Shown here one piece after another: positions 7,923 to 15,511 of a DNA stretch of 64,000 nt. The position numbers and the translations under genes are program-made. Within the stretch, counting starts at the first letter, position 1; each line of letters starts with the position of its first letter. The notes under the pieces are model-generated. The model did no database searches, was not told the origin of the DNA, and was given only the letters and a program-made list of their open reading frames with translations. The stretch is from Catalinimonas alkaloidigena (GTDB lineage: Bacteria > Bacteroidota > Bacteroidia > Cytophagales > Flexibacteraceae), in assembly GCF_900100765.1 (NCBI RefSeq), contig NZ_FNFO01000003.1:657348-721347 (forward strand). The letters are read 5' to 3'.

Positions 7923-8657
7923 TCAGGCCGCTTTCAAAATTAAAAAGTTGTTGTAGCCCGCTTCGAGTTGAATCATCACGTGGCCGGTCTGCAACAGCTC
8001 CAGGATGGCCAGAAAATTAAAGACCGTGGCCAGTCGCGACTTGTACTCTTCCAGAAGCTGCGTAAACGTCAGGACCGGTTGCCGTCCGATTTTATCCATA
8101 ATCTTAGTTTTTTGTCCCTCAATGGTATACTCGTATTGTTTTACCACATGGACATTCTGCTGCTGGCTTTCGTCGTAGCGCCGCATGGTGCGGTGATAGA
8201 CCCGCATCAGTTGATACAAATTTAAATGTTGCCATTCGGCCTCAGCATCAATGGCTTGCAGTGCCCGCTCAATTTCGTCGGATGCGTTGCCACGCGTCTC
8301 ACGTAAGGCTTGCTGCGCTTCTCGCTCCGAAAACTCCGCCATTACCGACTTATATTTACGGTACTCGAGCAGGCGTCGGGTAAGTTCTTCGCGGGGATCT
8401 ACCTCTTCGCCCATTTCGTTGGTTTCCTTACGGGGTAGCAGCAACTTGGCCTTGATGCGCATCAGCGTGGCCGCCACCAAAATAAACTCGCTGGCGACCT
8501 CCAGGTTGAACGCCTCCAACTTGCGCAGGTACTCCAGAAACTCGTTGGTGAGGTGGGCGATGGGAATGTCGTAAATGTCCAACTCGTCCCGCTCGATAAA
8601 AAAAAGGAGCAGGTCGAAGGGGCCCTCAAAAATTGGTAACTTTACCTCGAAATTCAA
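7923..8657 (-). CDS. scpA: Segregation and condensation protein A
   Basis: ScpA is the kleisin subunit that bridges SMC heads in the bacterial condensin complex. The 244 residues open MNFEVKLPIFEGPFDLLLFFIERDE (read across the line), containing the FEGPFDLLL signature and the DIYDIPIAHLTNEFLEYL helix that contacts SMC. A central charged linker (about 95-170) and a C-terminal winged-helix part (PVLTFTQLLEEYKSRLATVFNFLAILELL, residues about 190-225) follow. The length is normal. ScpB is not nearby, as is usual in Bacteroidota where the two are not always adjacent. It is followed by the flippase-like gene on the same strand. Confidence 0.95.
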   Translation of the reverse strand: MNFEVKLPIFEGPFDLLLFFIERDELDIYDIPIAHLTNEFLEYLRKLEAFNLEVASEFILVAATLMRIKAKLLLPRKETNEMGEEVDPREELTRRLLEYRKYKSVMAEFSEREAQQALRETRGNASDEIERALQAIDAEAEWQHLNLYQLMRVYHRTMRRYDESQQQNVHVVKQYEYTIEGQKTKIMDKIGRQPVLTFTQLLEEYKSRLATVFNFLAILELLQTGHVMIQLEAGYNNFLILKAA

Positions 8658-8820
8658 TGCGTAGCACTTCTACTGGTTGTTACCGCAAAGTACTTAACTT
8701 AAAGCGAAAACAGGCTCTGTGGTGTCACGAACCTGGCCGCATTTTTCTTTCAGCAACTCAACCCATGGAAAACAAAACTGCTTGTCCTCATGTTGAATTG
8801 CTTGGAGTAACGTTAACCTT

Positions 8821-10752
8821 ATGCTGATAAAGCCCGGCCCCCTATTGGCGCAAATCAATTCCCCTGCCGATCTGCGCCAACTTGATAAAACACAGTTGTT
8901 GCAAGTCTGTCATGAGCTTCGGCAGTTCATCATCGATAACGTGTCGGTCTACGGAGGGCATTTTGGTGCCAGTCTGGGCGTGACGGAACTCACGGTCGCT
9001 CTTCATTACGCCTTCAATACGCCGAACGATCAACTGGTTTGGGACGTGGGGCATCAGGCGTATGGGCACAAAATACTCACCGGACGGCGGGAACGCTTTC
9101 ATACCAACCGGTACTACGGCGGCATTTCGGGCTTTCCGAAACGCAAGGAAAGCGAATACGATGCCTTTGGGGTAGGCCATTCATCTACGTCCATTTCGGC
9201 AGCGGTGGGCATGGCGGTGGCATCTGATTACCTGGGGATGAACGACCGGCAGCACATTGCCGTGATCGGCGACGGAGCCCTGACGGGCGGCATGGCCTTC
9301 GAAGCGATGAACCACGCCGGTGGCCTTTCGAACGCCAACCTGTTGATTGTGCTGAACGACAACTGCATGTCGATCGATCCCAATGTAGGGGCCTTGAAGG
9401 AGTATCTGACCGACATCACCACATCGCAGACGTATAACAAAGTACGTGACGATGTATGGACCCTCCTGGGTAAGTTCAGCAAATTTGGCCGCAGTGCCCG
9501 CGAAATCGCGTCGAAGGTAGAGACAAGTCTTAAGTCGCTTCTCCTGAAGCAGAGTAATTTATTTGAAGCGCTTAACCTTCGTTATTTCGGGCCGGTTGAT
9601 GGTCACGACATCGATCATTTAGTCAACGTTCTGAACGATCTGAAAAAAATTCCCGGTCCCAAGATTCTGCACTGCGTTACCGTAAAGGGAAAAGGCTACT
9701 CTTTGGCTGAGAAGGATCAAACCAAATGGCACGCTCCCGGCAAGTTCGATAAGATCACTGGCGAAATCCATAAGAAAGTATACGACACTCCGCAACCTCC
9801 TAAGTACCAGGATGTTTTCGGACATACGTTGCTGGAACTGGCCCGCCAGAACGAGAAAATTATGGGCATTACGCCAGCCATGCCTTCGGGCTGTTCCATG
9901 AACATTATGATGCGCGAACTGCCCGACCGCACGTTCGATGTCGGCATCGCCGAGCAACATGCCGTAACGTTCTCAGCGGGATTGGCTACTCAGGGGCTCA
10001 TTCCGTTTTGTAACATTTATTCCACGTTTATGCAACGCGCATACGATCAGGTAATTCATGACGTATGCATCCAAAATCTTCCGGTCAACTTTTTCCTGGA
10101 TCGTGCAGGGTTTGCCGGGGCTGATGGACCGACTCATCATGGTGCTTACGACCTGGCTTACATGCGCTGCATTCCCAATATGATTATAGCGGCACCGATG
10201 AATGAGGCCGAGTTGCGCAATTTGATGTTTACGGCGCAGCTTCCTCGCCAGGAAGGCGCTTTCTGCATTCGCTATCCTCGCGGCCAGGGCGTGATGCCGA
10301 ACTGGCGTACCCCCATGGAAGAAGTCATAGTCGGAAAGGGTCGATTGGTGAAAGAAGGCGAAGAAGTAGCGATCCTGACCATCGGGCACATCGGTAACTA
10401 CGCCGTAGAAGCTTGCGCGCAATTGGCAGAAGAGGAGCTCCATCCTGCGCATTACGACCTGCGTTTCGTGAAGCCGCTGGATGAAGATCTGCTGCACGAA
10501 GTTTTCCGTAAATTCAGCAAGATCGTCACTGTAGAGGACGGTTGCCTGATGGGCGGCTTCGGTAGTGCCATCCTAGAATTTATGGCAGAGCATGGCTACC
10601 AAGCCTCGGTCCGCCGGTTGGGCATTCCTGATCGTATCGTAGAGCACGGAGAGCAACTGGAGTTACATCGTGAGTGCGGTTTTGACCCGGAAGGGATCAG
10701 CAATGCGGTTCGGGTTCTGTGTGAAGTGGAAGGCATCTCGGCTCAGGGCTGA
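8821..10752 (+). CDS. dxs: 1-deoxy-D-xylulose-5-phosphate synthase
   Basis: Dxs condenses pyruvate and glyceraldehyde-3-phosphate with thiamine diphosphate, the committed step of the MEP isoprenoid pathway, and also feeds thiamine and pyridoxal synthesis. The 643 residues match the family. Visible motifs are YGGHFGASLGVTELTVALHY, DVGHQAYGHKILTGR, the ThDP/Mg motif GDGALTGG near residue 150 ending in NDN near 180, and GIAEQHAVTFSAGLA near 375 with the general-base Glu. RAGFAGADGPTHHGAYDLA and IRYPRGQG complete the transketolase domains. The ATG at 8821 is preceded by a tiny overlapping reading frame (8765-8827). A long palindrome ends the unit. Very confident. Confidence 0.98.
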   Translation: MLIKPGPLLAQINSPADLRQLDKTQLLQVCHELRQFIIDNVSVYGGHFGASLGVTELTVALHYAFNTPNDQLVWDVGHQAYGHKILTGRRERFHTNRYYGGISGFPKRKESEYDAFGVGHSSTSISAAVGMAVASDYLGMNDRQHIAVIGDGALTGGMAFEAMNHAGGLSNANLLIVLNDNCMSIDPNVGALKEYLTDITTSQTYNKVRDDVWTLLGKFSKFGRSAREIASKVETSLKSLLLKQSNLFEALNLRYFGPVDGHDIDHLVNVLNDLKKIPGPKILHCVTVKGKGYSLAEKDQTKWHAPGKFDKITGEIHKKVYDTPQPPKYQDVFGHTLLELARQNEKIMGITPAMPSGCSMNIMMRELPDRTFDVGIAEQHAVTFSAGLATQGLIPFCNIYSTFMQRAYDQVIHDVCIQNLPVNFFLDRAGFAGADGPTHHGAYDLAYMRCIPNMIIAAPMNEAELRNLMFTAQLPRQEGAFCIRYPRGQGVMPNWRTPMEEVIVGKGRLVKEGEEVAILTIGHIGNYAVEACAQLAEEELHPAHYDLRFVKPLDEDLLHEVFRKFSKIVTVEDGCLMGGFGSAILEFMAEHGYQASVRRLGIPDRIVEHGEQLELHRECGFDPEGISNAVRVLCEVEGISAQG

Positions 10753-10763
10753 GTAAAAAATAT

Positions 10764-10794
10764 GCCTGCTGTAAAAAAATTTTTTACAGCAGGC
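10764..10794 (+). terminator. Palindrome after dxs, likely terminator
   Basis: GCCTGCTGT (10764-10772) pairs perfectly with ACAGCAGGC (10786-10794); between them a run of seven As meets six Ts that can also pair. The stem-loop begins 11 bases after the dxs stop. The T-run is inside the stem rather than after it, so termination efficiency is uncertain. Confidence 0.6.
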
Positions 10795-10970
10795 AGCGTT
10801 TACCTCATCTTCAGCGTCTAGTATATAGAACGGTCATTGCATTTGCCTTAGGCATAGTTGTTGCGGCTATGGCTTACTATCCGAATCAGCACCGAATAGT
10901 AAGTGATACGCCAAGCTCACTTTTCTTACATTATTTTTGCCCATTTTAGTGGTGCCCTATCGGTTAGCTA

Positions 10971-11002
10971 TTGCGCAGAGTGGGACAATTTTAGTAAGTT
11001 TG
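10971..11002 (+). promoter_or_regulatory. Candidate promoter of the ECF sigma operon
   Basis: TTG (10971-10973), 21 bases, then TAAGTTTG (10995-11002): both elements and their spacing match the Bacteroidota housekeeping promoter. A second -7-like TATTTTTG lies upstream at 10932-10939. The start codon is 94 bases downstream, leaving a fairly long leader. Confidence 0.55.
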
Positions 11003-11096
11003 ATAGTTAAAAACAGAATTACCTTTCATTTTAATCGCTTCACTTTAAACAATACAATATGGCTTAAAGCTCTACGTTACCTAAATGTAAAATCAA

Positions 11097-11696
11097 ATGA
11101 GAAGTGTTGATCTGAGCGATGCTAAGCTCGTATCACTTTACCGGAACGGTGATGAAGCAGCATTTGAAGAACTAGTACGTAGGCACAAAGCCAAGATCTT
11201 TACTACCATCTATTTGATCGTCAAAGATCATTACGTGGCAGAAGATCTCCTTCAGGAAACCTTTATTAAGGTAGTAGATACGATCCAGGGCGGTCGCTAC
11301 AACGAAGAAGGAAAGTTTCTGCCGTGGGTAGTACGGGTAGCGCACAACCTTGCGATCGATCATTTTCGCAAGTCGAAGCGATATCCGACCATCGTGTTGG
11401 AAGACGGTAGTAACGTGTTCAACACCATTGACTTCGCCGAAGACTCTTTCGAATCGCTGCAAATAAAGAAGGAAACACACGCCCATCTGCGCAAGTTAAT
11501 TCAGACGCTCCCTGAGCCGCAAAAAGAAGTGCTGATCATGCGGCATTATGCGAAGATGAGTTTCCAGGAAATTGCCGACGCCACCGGGGTTAGCATCAAC
11601 ACCGCTCTCGGGCGGATGAGATACGCGCTCATTAACCTCAGGAAAAAAATGCGTAAGAGCAATGCAGCCTATGACCCAAACTTTTACCCACGATGA
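11097..11696 (+). CDS. ECF-type RNA polymerase sigma factor
   Basis: A 199-residue sigma-70 family protein with regions 2 and 4 only, directing RNA polymerase to a specific promoter set. Region 2 is seen in FEELVRRHKAKIFTTIYLIV and AEDLLQETFIKV (to about residue 65), with WVVRVAHNLAIDHFRK as the -10-binding helix. Region 4 (about 140-190) holds LPEPQKEVLIMRHYAKMSF, then the helix-turn-helix FQEIADATGVSINTALGRM. The C-terminal coding end overlaps a small downstream gene by 26 bases, which suggests translational coupling with a regulator. The stimulus is unknown. Family assignment is secure. Confidence 0.93.
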   Translation: MRSVDLSDAKLVSLYRNGDEAAFEELVRRHKAKIFTTIYLIVKDHYVAEDLLQETFIKVVDTIQGGRYNEEGKFLPWVVRVAHNLAIDHFRKSKRYPTIVLEDGSNVFNTIDFAEDSFESLQIKKETHAHLRKLIQTLPEPQKEVLIMRHYAKMSFQEIADATGVSINTALGRMRYALINLRKKMRKSNAAYDPNFYPR

Positions 11697-11907
11697 CATT
11701 CTCCGTTATTTGTATGGAGAAACCAACGCTCAAGAAAGCCAGCTGATCGAATCGGCGCTGGCCAGCGATGAAGCCTTGTATCAGTTCTATCGACAAAACA
11801 AGGAACTGATCGGCCAGCTCCACAACATCACCTTAGAACCGCCACAGCGGGTGGTCGATAACATCATGAAGTACGCACGACGCCGTACGTATCACCCCGT
11901 CGATTAG
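11671..11907 (+). CDS. Small protein coupled to the ECF sigma factor, possible regulator
   Basis: A 78-residue acidic protein (MTQTFTHDDILRYLYGE...) whose start lies inside the sigma gene. The opening DDILRYLYGETNAQESQLIESALASDE resembles the short helical N-terminus of bacterial anti-sigma factors, where 'LRYLYGE' type sequences precede a cytoplasmic helical bundle. It has no membrane segment and no HxxxCxxC zinc motif, so it is not a classic zinc-binding anti-sigma. The overlap with the sigma gene and the length suggest a regulatory partner; that is inference. An ATG three codons upstream (11662) is an alternative start. Confidence 0.6.
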   Translation: MTQTFTHDDILRYLYGETNAQESQLIESALASDEALYQFYRQNKELIGQLHNITLEPPQRVVDNIMKYARRRTYHPVD

Positions 11908-11930
11908 GTTCCTTCTTTTCTGAAGTCCGC

Positions 11931-11938
11931 TATCTTTG
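11931..11938 (+). promoter_or_regulatory. Candidate -7 element before nth
   Basis: TATCTTTG matches TAnnTTTG exactly. It lies 40 bases before the nth start codon, and a strong inverted repeat occupies most of the interval. Confidence 0.45.
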
Positions 11939-11940
11939 TA

Positions 11941-11977
11941 AGAAAAGGGCCGAGTCCACAATCGGCCCCAGTTTTCT
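11941..11977 (+). terminator. Hairpin between the sigma operon and nth
   Basis: AGAAAAGGGCCGA (11941-11953) faces TCGGCCC...TTTTCT (11962-11977), with a three-base bulge. It could terminate the sigma operon, having a GC stem followed by TTTTCT. It also ends one base before the nth ATG and directly follows the nth -7 element, so it may instead be a structured nth leader. Confidence 0.55.
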
Positions 11978-11978
11978 T

Positions 11979-12635
11979 ATGCGTCGTACAGAGCGGTATC
12001 GCCTATTTATTGATTATTTTTCGGAACATCAGCCCGTTGCCGAGACTGAGCTGACGTACGAGAATCCGTATCAGCTTTTGGTCGCGGTGATTCTCAGTGC
12101 GCAGTGCACAGACAAACGGGTTAACCTGACCACCCCTGCGCTTTTCGATCGCTTTCCGACACCTTACGATCTCGCCAACAGTCACTTCGAAGAGCTACAA
12201 CCCTTTCTGCGCAGTATTTCTTATCCCAATAACAAGACGCGTCATTTGCTCGGCATGGCCAAGATGCTGACAGAAGAATTTGGAGGAGAAGTACCTGAAG
12301 ATGCTGCCCTGCTGCAAAAGCTACCGGGCGTAGGGCGAAAAACGGCCAATGTTATTGCTTCCGTTATCTATAACCAACCCAAAATGGCGGTCGATACGCA
12401 CGTGTTTCGTGTCTCGAAGCGCCTTGGTTTAGTAGATCAAAAGCTGAAAACTCCGCTGGAAGTGGAGAAACAGTTGATGCGTCACATTCCGGAAACGTAC
12501 GTAGCAGTTGCTCACCACTGGCTCATTCTGCACGGACGTTATACTTGCCTGGCACGTCGTCCGAAGTGTGAAGTGTGTCCCCTTACGCATTTCTGCCGCT
12601 ATTACGAAAAACACGGCGCCGGGGGAATCATATGA
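11979..12635 (+). CDS. nth: Endonuclease III (DNA glycosylase/AP lyase)
   Basis: Nth removes oxidised pyrimidines and cleaves the abasic site in base excision repair. The 218 residues have the family length. LLVAVILSAQCTDKRVN is the N-terminal signature (catalytic Lys region follows), LPGVGRKTANVIASV near residue 115 is the helix-hairpin-helix with the catalytic Lys, and AVDTHVFRVSKRLGL holds the catalytic Asp. The 4Fe-4S ligands are C-x6-C-x2-C-x5-C in CLARRPKCEVCPLTHFC near residues 187-203. The TGA overlaps the ATG of the glycosyltransferase gene (ATGA), implying translational coupling, though a functional link is not obvious. Confidence 0.97.
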   Translation: MRRTERYRLFIDYFSEHQPVAETELTYENPYQLLVAVILSAQCTDKRVNLTTPALFDRFPTPYDLANSHFEELQPFLRSISYPNNKTRHLLGMAKMLTEEFGGEVPEDAALLQKLPGVGRKTANVIASVIYNQPKMAVDTHVFRVSKRLGLVDQKLKTPLEVEKQLMRHIPETYVAVAHHWLILHGRYTCLARRPKCEVCPLTHFCRYYEKHGAGGII

Positions 12636-13810
12636 GAATTGCCTTGGTGCATCAGCATTTTCGGGTCCCCTCACAAGGAGGGGGGATTCGGACTTGGTAC
12701 TTAGCGCAAGCACTCGCCGACCGTGGGCATCATGTAGAGGTGTACACAGCTCATCAGGAGTTGCGGTATCAGCAAAAGGAGCATGGTGCTTGCTCCATCC
12801 ACTATTTCCCTACCGACTATCAGCAACGTTACGGGCTAATCCGACGCGGGAAGGCCTTCTTCCGTTTTGTATTTCAGGCAGCCAAAGCGCTCGCGGCGCG
12901 GCACGATTTTGATGTTCTGTACACGGTAACCACCCCTCTTTCGGTACCGCTCGTCGGGTTCTTGCTCAAACGCTGGCGGGGCACGCCTTTCTTGGTGGAA
13001 GTAGGAGATTTGTGGCCGGATGCTCCCATTCAGTTAGGCTATCTAAAAAACCCCCTGTTGCAAAAAGTTGCTCTCGGTATAGAAAGGCATATTTACCAAC
13101 AGGCTCTTCGCGTCATTGCCTATACCCCAGGGATCGCACAAGCCATTCGGCGAAAAGCACAGGGAATAGAGCCTGTCGTAATTCCAAATGTGGCGGATTG
13201 CGACTTTTTCATGCCGGTAGTTTCTGGCACACGCCCTTTTACTATCGGTTATTTCGGAGCCGCCGGAAAAGCAAACCATCTGGAGTTCTTACTAAATGCC
13301 GCTGCCTATTTTCTTCGGCAAGCCGCCCCACTGGCACAGGTACGTTTTTGGATTGCGGCTGAAGGATCGGAACTAGGGCGGCTGAAACAAATGGCAACTT
13401 CGCTTCCTAACGTTACCTTCTTTTCTTACACCGATAAAGTGGGCGTGCGGCAATTGCTTGCTGAAACCGATGCGTGCTACATCTCGTTCATCGATCGCCC
13501 AATACTGGAGACTGGCTGTCCCAATAAATTTTTTGATGCCCTGGCCGCAGGCAAGTTATGCATTCTGAACTTCCGCGGCTGGCTCTACGAGCTAGTCACC
13601 CAACATCAGTGCGGCTTTTACGCCCCACCGCACGACCCTGCCGCCTTTGCGGTCCAGCTTCTGCCTTATCTGGAAAACCCCGCTTTGCTGGCGAGTCAGC
13701 AAAGCAACGCGCGTCAGCTGGCTGAGACCGAGTTCGATACTGCCCAATTGATGTCCCGGCTGGTTACTACGATCGAAAGTGCCTACGAAGATTACTCTCG
13801 GGGACGGTAA
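12632..13810 (+). CDS. Glycosyltransferase family 4 protein
   Basis: A 392-residue GT-B fold glycosyltransferase probably moving sugars from nucleotide donors for envelope polysaccharide. The opening IALVHQHFRVPSQGGGIRTW and LAQALADRGHHVEVYTA is typical of the WbuB/WcaI type. FLVEVGDLWPDAPIQLGYLKNP near residue 120 and FTIGYFGAAGKANHLEFLLNA near 205 mark the two Rossmann domains. The C-terminal acidic motif appears in PNKFFDALAAGKLC, with E in LETGCPNKFF upstream. The start ATG at 12632 overlaps the nth stop; a frame from 12575 would run into nth and lacks support. It converges on gldB with a 19-base overlap. Substrate unknown. Confidence 0.85.
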   Translation: MRIALVHQHFRVPSQGGGIRTWYLAQALADRGHHVEVYTAHQELRYQQKEHGACSIHYFPTDYQQRYGLIRRGKAFFRFVFQAAKALAARHDFDVLYTVTTPLSVPLVGFLLKRWRGTPFLVEVGDLWPDAPIQLGYLKNPLLQKVALGIERHIYQQALRVIAYTPGIAQAIRRKAQGIEPVVIPNVADCDFFMPVVSGTRPFTIGYFGAAGKANHLEFLLNAAAYFLRQAAPLAQVRFWIAAEGSELGRLKQMATSLPNVTFFSYTDKVGVRQLLAETDACYISFIDRPILETGCPNKFFDALAAGKLCILNFRGWLYELVTQHQCGFYAPPHDPAAFAVQLLPYLENPALLASQQSNARQLAETEFDTAQLMSRLVTTIESAYEDYSRGR

Positions 13811-14787
13811 CGCGATTGTTCCAGTAGCTTTTTCCCGTCGGTCATCGCCATCAATTCTGGTAAAGTCGTGTCGGTCTCCTCCATGTACTTCCGGACAATC
13901 TCCCATCCGACCCAGCGTCCCACCCGTCCCGGGCAGCTACGGCTGATTTCTCCCACAAACGGGCGTTCCCCCACATAACGTGTGACTTCGAAGTGATTGG
14001 TTTCGTAGAGGAGCTGCTTGTCTACAAAGTGGGCCCAGATGCTTTTTTGATACGACTCCACGGTGCGCATCTCCTCGCTTGTGTACCCGATGATGAGGCT
14101 ATCAGGCGTACAGGGTAACATCTGCTTCGTAAAATAATAGGCTTTCCCGTAATAGGTCATCTCCGAGATCAATGAGTTATCCAACCGATCGGCCTGGTTG
14201 TATTTCTCCGAGATCAGCGTCAGCACCATGGGTACCAGCGTGTTTTTCTGATAACGCCGTTGCATATATTCCGGCAGACCTGCCGGCTTGTACAAATCAG
14301 GGTCATCTCCCATGAAGTACTCCAGTCCAACTACTATCAGACTATCGGTTGCAAAAAGGTCGGTCCCAAATCCCGATACAATGGTATAAACCTTCGGAAT
14401 CACGAAATCCGGATAGTAGTACTTTACGTGCTGCAGTGCGTCTTCCAGGTCATTTCTTACATCGTCTATCTCTTCATAATAGCGCGATGTTTGCTGAAAA
14501 AGCGTATCCATATGAGAATCATGCACTAAGGCGTACAGCTGATTCACTAAAATTGAGTCGTGGGGCAGTTGCGAACGATTCAGAAATTTTTCCGTAAACA
14601 AGGGATGAGCGTTCAACAGTGCGGTGATGTCGTCTTTAGATTGCGTCTCAAACAGCATTTGATCCATCCGTACGACCTCTAAATCGACATTGATAGACGA
14701 GACATCGGGAGAGTTGATGCATTCTTGCTCTTTTGTGCAACTTGCAAGGCCACACAAAAGCACAAGTGCGACAATCGCTTTCTTCAT
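13792..14787 (-). CDS. gldB: Gliding motility lipoprotein GldB
   Basis: GldB is a periplasm-facing lipoprotein required for gliding and type IX secretion in Bacteroidota. The 331 residues begin MKKAIVALVLLCGLASC, with lipobox Cys17. Family-typical stretches include YYYPDFVIPKVYTIVSGFG, VGLEYFMGDDPDLYKPAGLP, the IIGYTSEEMRTVE segment and the C-terminal PGRVGRWVGWEIVRKYME. The ATG at 14787 was chosen for the signal peptide; 14 further in-frame codons upstream are less likely. The gene diverges from a beta-barrel gene and converges on the GT4 gene. Whether the organism glides cannot be told, since the proteins also occur in non-gliders. Confidence 0.85.
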   Translation of the reverse strand: MKKAIVALVLLCGLASCTKEQECINSPDVSSINVDLEVVRMDQMLFETQSKDDITALLNAHPLFTEKFLNRSQLPHDSILVNQLYALVHDSHMDTLFQQTSRYYEEIDDVRNDLEDALQHVKYYYPDFVIPKVYTIVSGFGTDLFATDSLIVVGLEYFMGDDPDLYKPAGLPEYMQRRYQKNTLVPMVLTLISEKYNQADRLDNSLISEMTYYGKAYYFTKQMLPCTPDSLIIGYTSEEMRTVESYQKSIWAHFVDKQLLYETNHFEVTRYVGERPFVGEISRSCPGRVGRWVGWEIVRKYMEETDTTLPELMAMTDGKKLLEQSRYRPRE

Positions 14788-14839
14788 TTTATTGTTAACT
14801 AACAGCTTATCAACGAGATAACTCGCCAAATTAATCTAT

Positions 14840-15478
14840 ATGAAAAAAGTTCTTTTCACCTTTCTTGCTCTATTGCTTACATGCTCTCTTTACGCACAAT
14901 CTAACGTCAAAGTCAGCCTCCGGGTCGCGCCGGGAGTTTCCTTCAATCGTGTTAATGCTTCCGAAACGGCAAACAGTCCTGTCGAAAACGATGGAAGTGG
15001 ATTGCGCTTTAGTGCAGGTCCCGTGCTTGACTTTTTCTTTGCCGATCAATACGCGTTTTCAACCGGTTTGTGGTTCACCCCGCGTCGGGTAGGACTCTCG
15101 CAGGTACCGTCTTCGGGGGCGTCTCTCCAAGCAGTATACGGTCTACAATACCTGCAACTTCCGGCAGCGATCAAGCTGTTCACGAACGAAATTGCCACCG
15201 ATACACGCATGTATTTTGTGATTGGCGAAACTACCGATATTAAGATCAACGAGCGTCGGCGTGAAGGCGACCGCCTGGGAGACAAGGTATTTAAACCCTA
15301 CGATATCGGATTGCTGATGACGATAGGGGCAGAGCTGCTCATGGGGCAAAACACCACAGGATTTGCCGGCCTCACTTACAATCGCGGACTGGTCAACGCG
15401 CTTCGCAACGCACCTGCTTTTAACGATGTAACCTTGAAAAACGACTTTATCGGTATTGAAGTCGGCATCAAGTTTTAA
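14840..15478 (+). CDS. PorT-family outer-membrane beta-barrel protein
   Basis: A 212-residue secreted protein with signal peptide MKKVLFTFLALLLTCSLYAQ and cleavage after SLYAQ. Alternating hydrophobic strands ending in the terminal aromatic residue (FIGIEVGIKF) fit an eight-stranded barrel of the OMP_b-brl_2 (PorT-like) type. Recognisable elements are RFSAGPVLDFFFADQYAFSTGLWF, YLQLPAAIKL and NDFIGIEVGIKF. It diverges from gldB with only 52 bases between start codons, so regulation may be shared. The exact function, in type IX secretion or as a passive porin, is not known. A strong terminator follows. Confidence 0.75.
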   Translation: MKKVLFTFLALLLTCSLYAQSNVKVSLRVAPGVSFNRVNASETANSPVENDGSGLRFSAGPVLDFFFADQYAFSTGLWFTPRRVGLSQVPSSGASLQAVYGLQYLQLPAAIKLFTNEIATDTRMYFVIGETTDIKINERRREGDRLGDKVFKPYDIGLLMTIGAELLMGQNTTGFAGLTYNRGLVNALRNAPAFNDVTLKNDFIGIEVGIKF

Positions 15479-15482
15479 CGCA

Positions 15483-15509
15483 AAAAGCCCCGGCAAGACC
15501 GGGGCTTTT
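15483..15509. terminator. Bidirectional terminator between barrel gene and RNase gene
   Basis: AAAAGCCCCGG (15483-15493), loop CAAGA, CCGGGGCTTTT (15499-15509). The A and T runs give a U-tract in both directions, serving the barrel gene (plus) and the RNase E/G gene (minus, stop at 15512). Confidence 0.9.
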
Positions 15510-15511
15510 CA

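Larger units (their letters stand above)
10753..11096. other. Intergenic region between dxs and the ECF sigma gene
   Basis: These 344 bases hold the dxs palindrome (10764-10794), a second inverted repeat CTTACTAT / ATAGTAAG (10873-10880 and 10896-10903), and two perfect TAnnTTTG elements at 10932-10939 and 10995-11002. No reading frame with recognisable content was seen. Confidence 0.6.
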
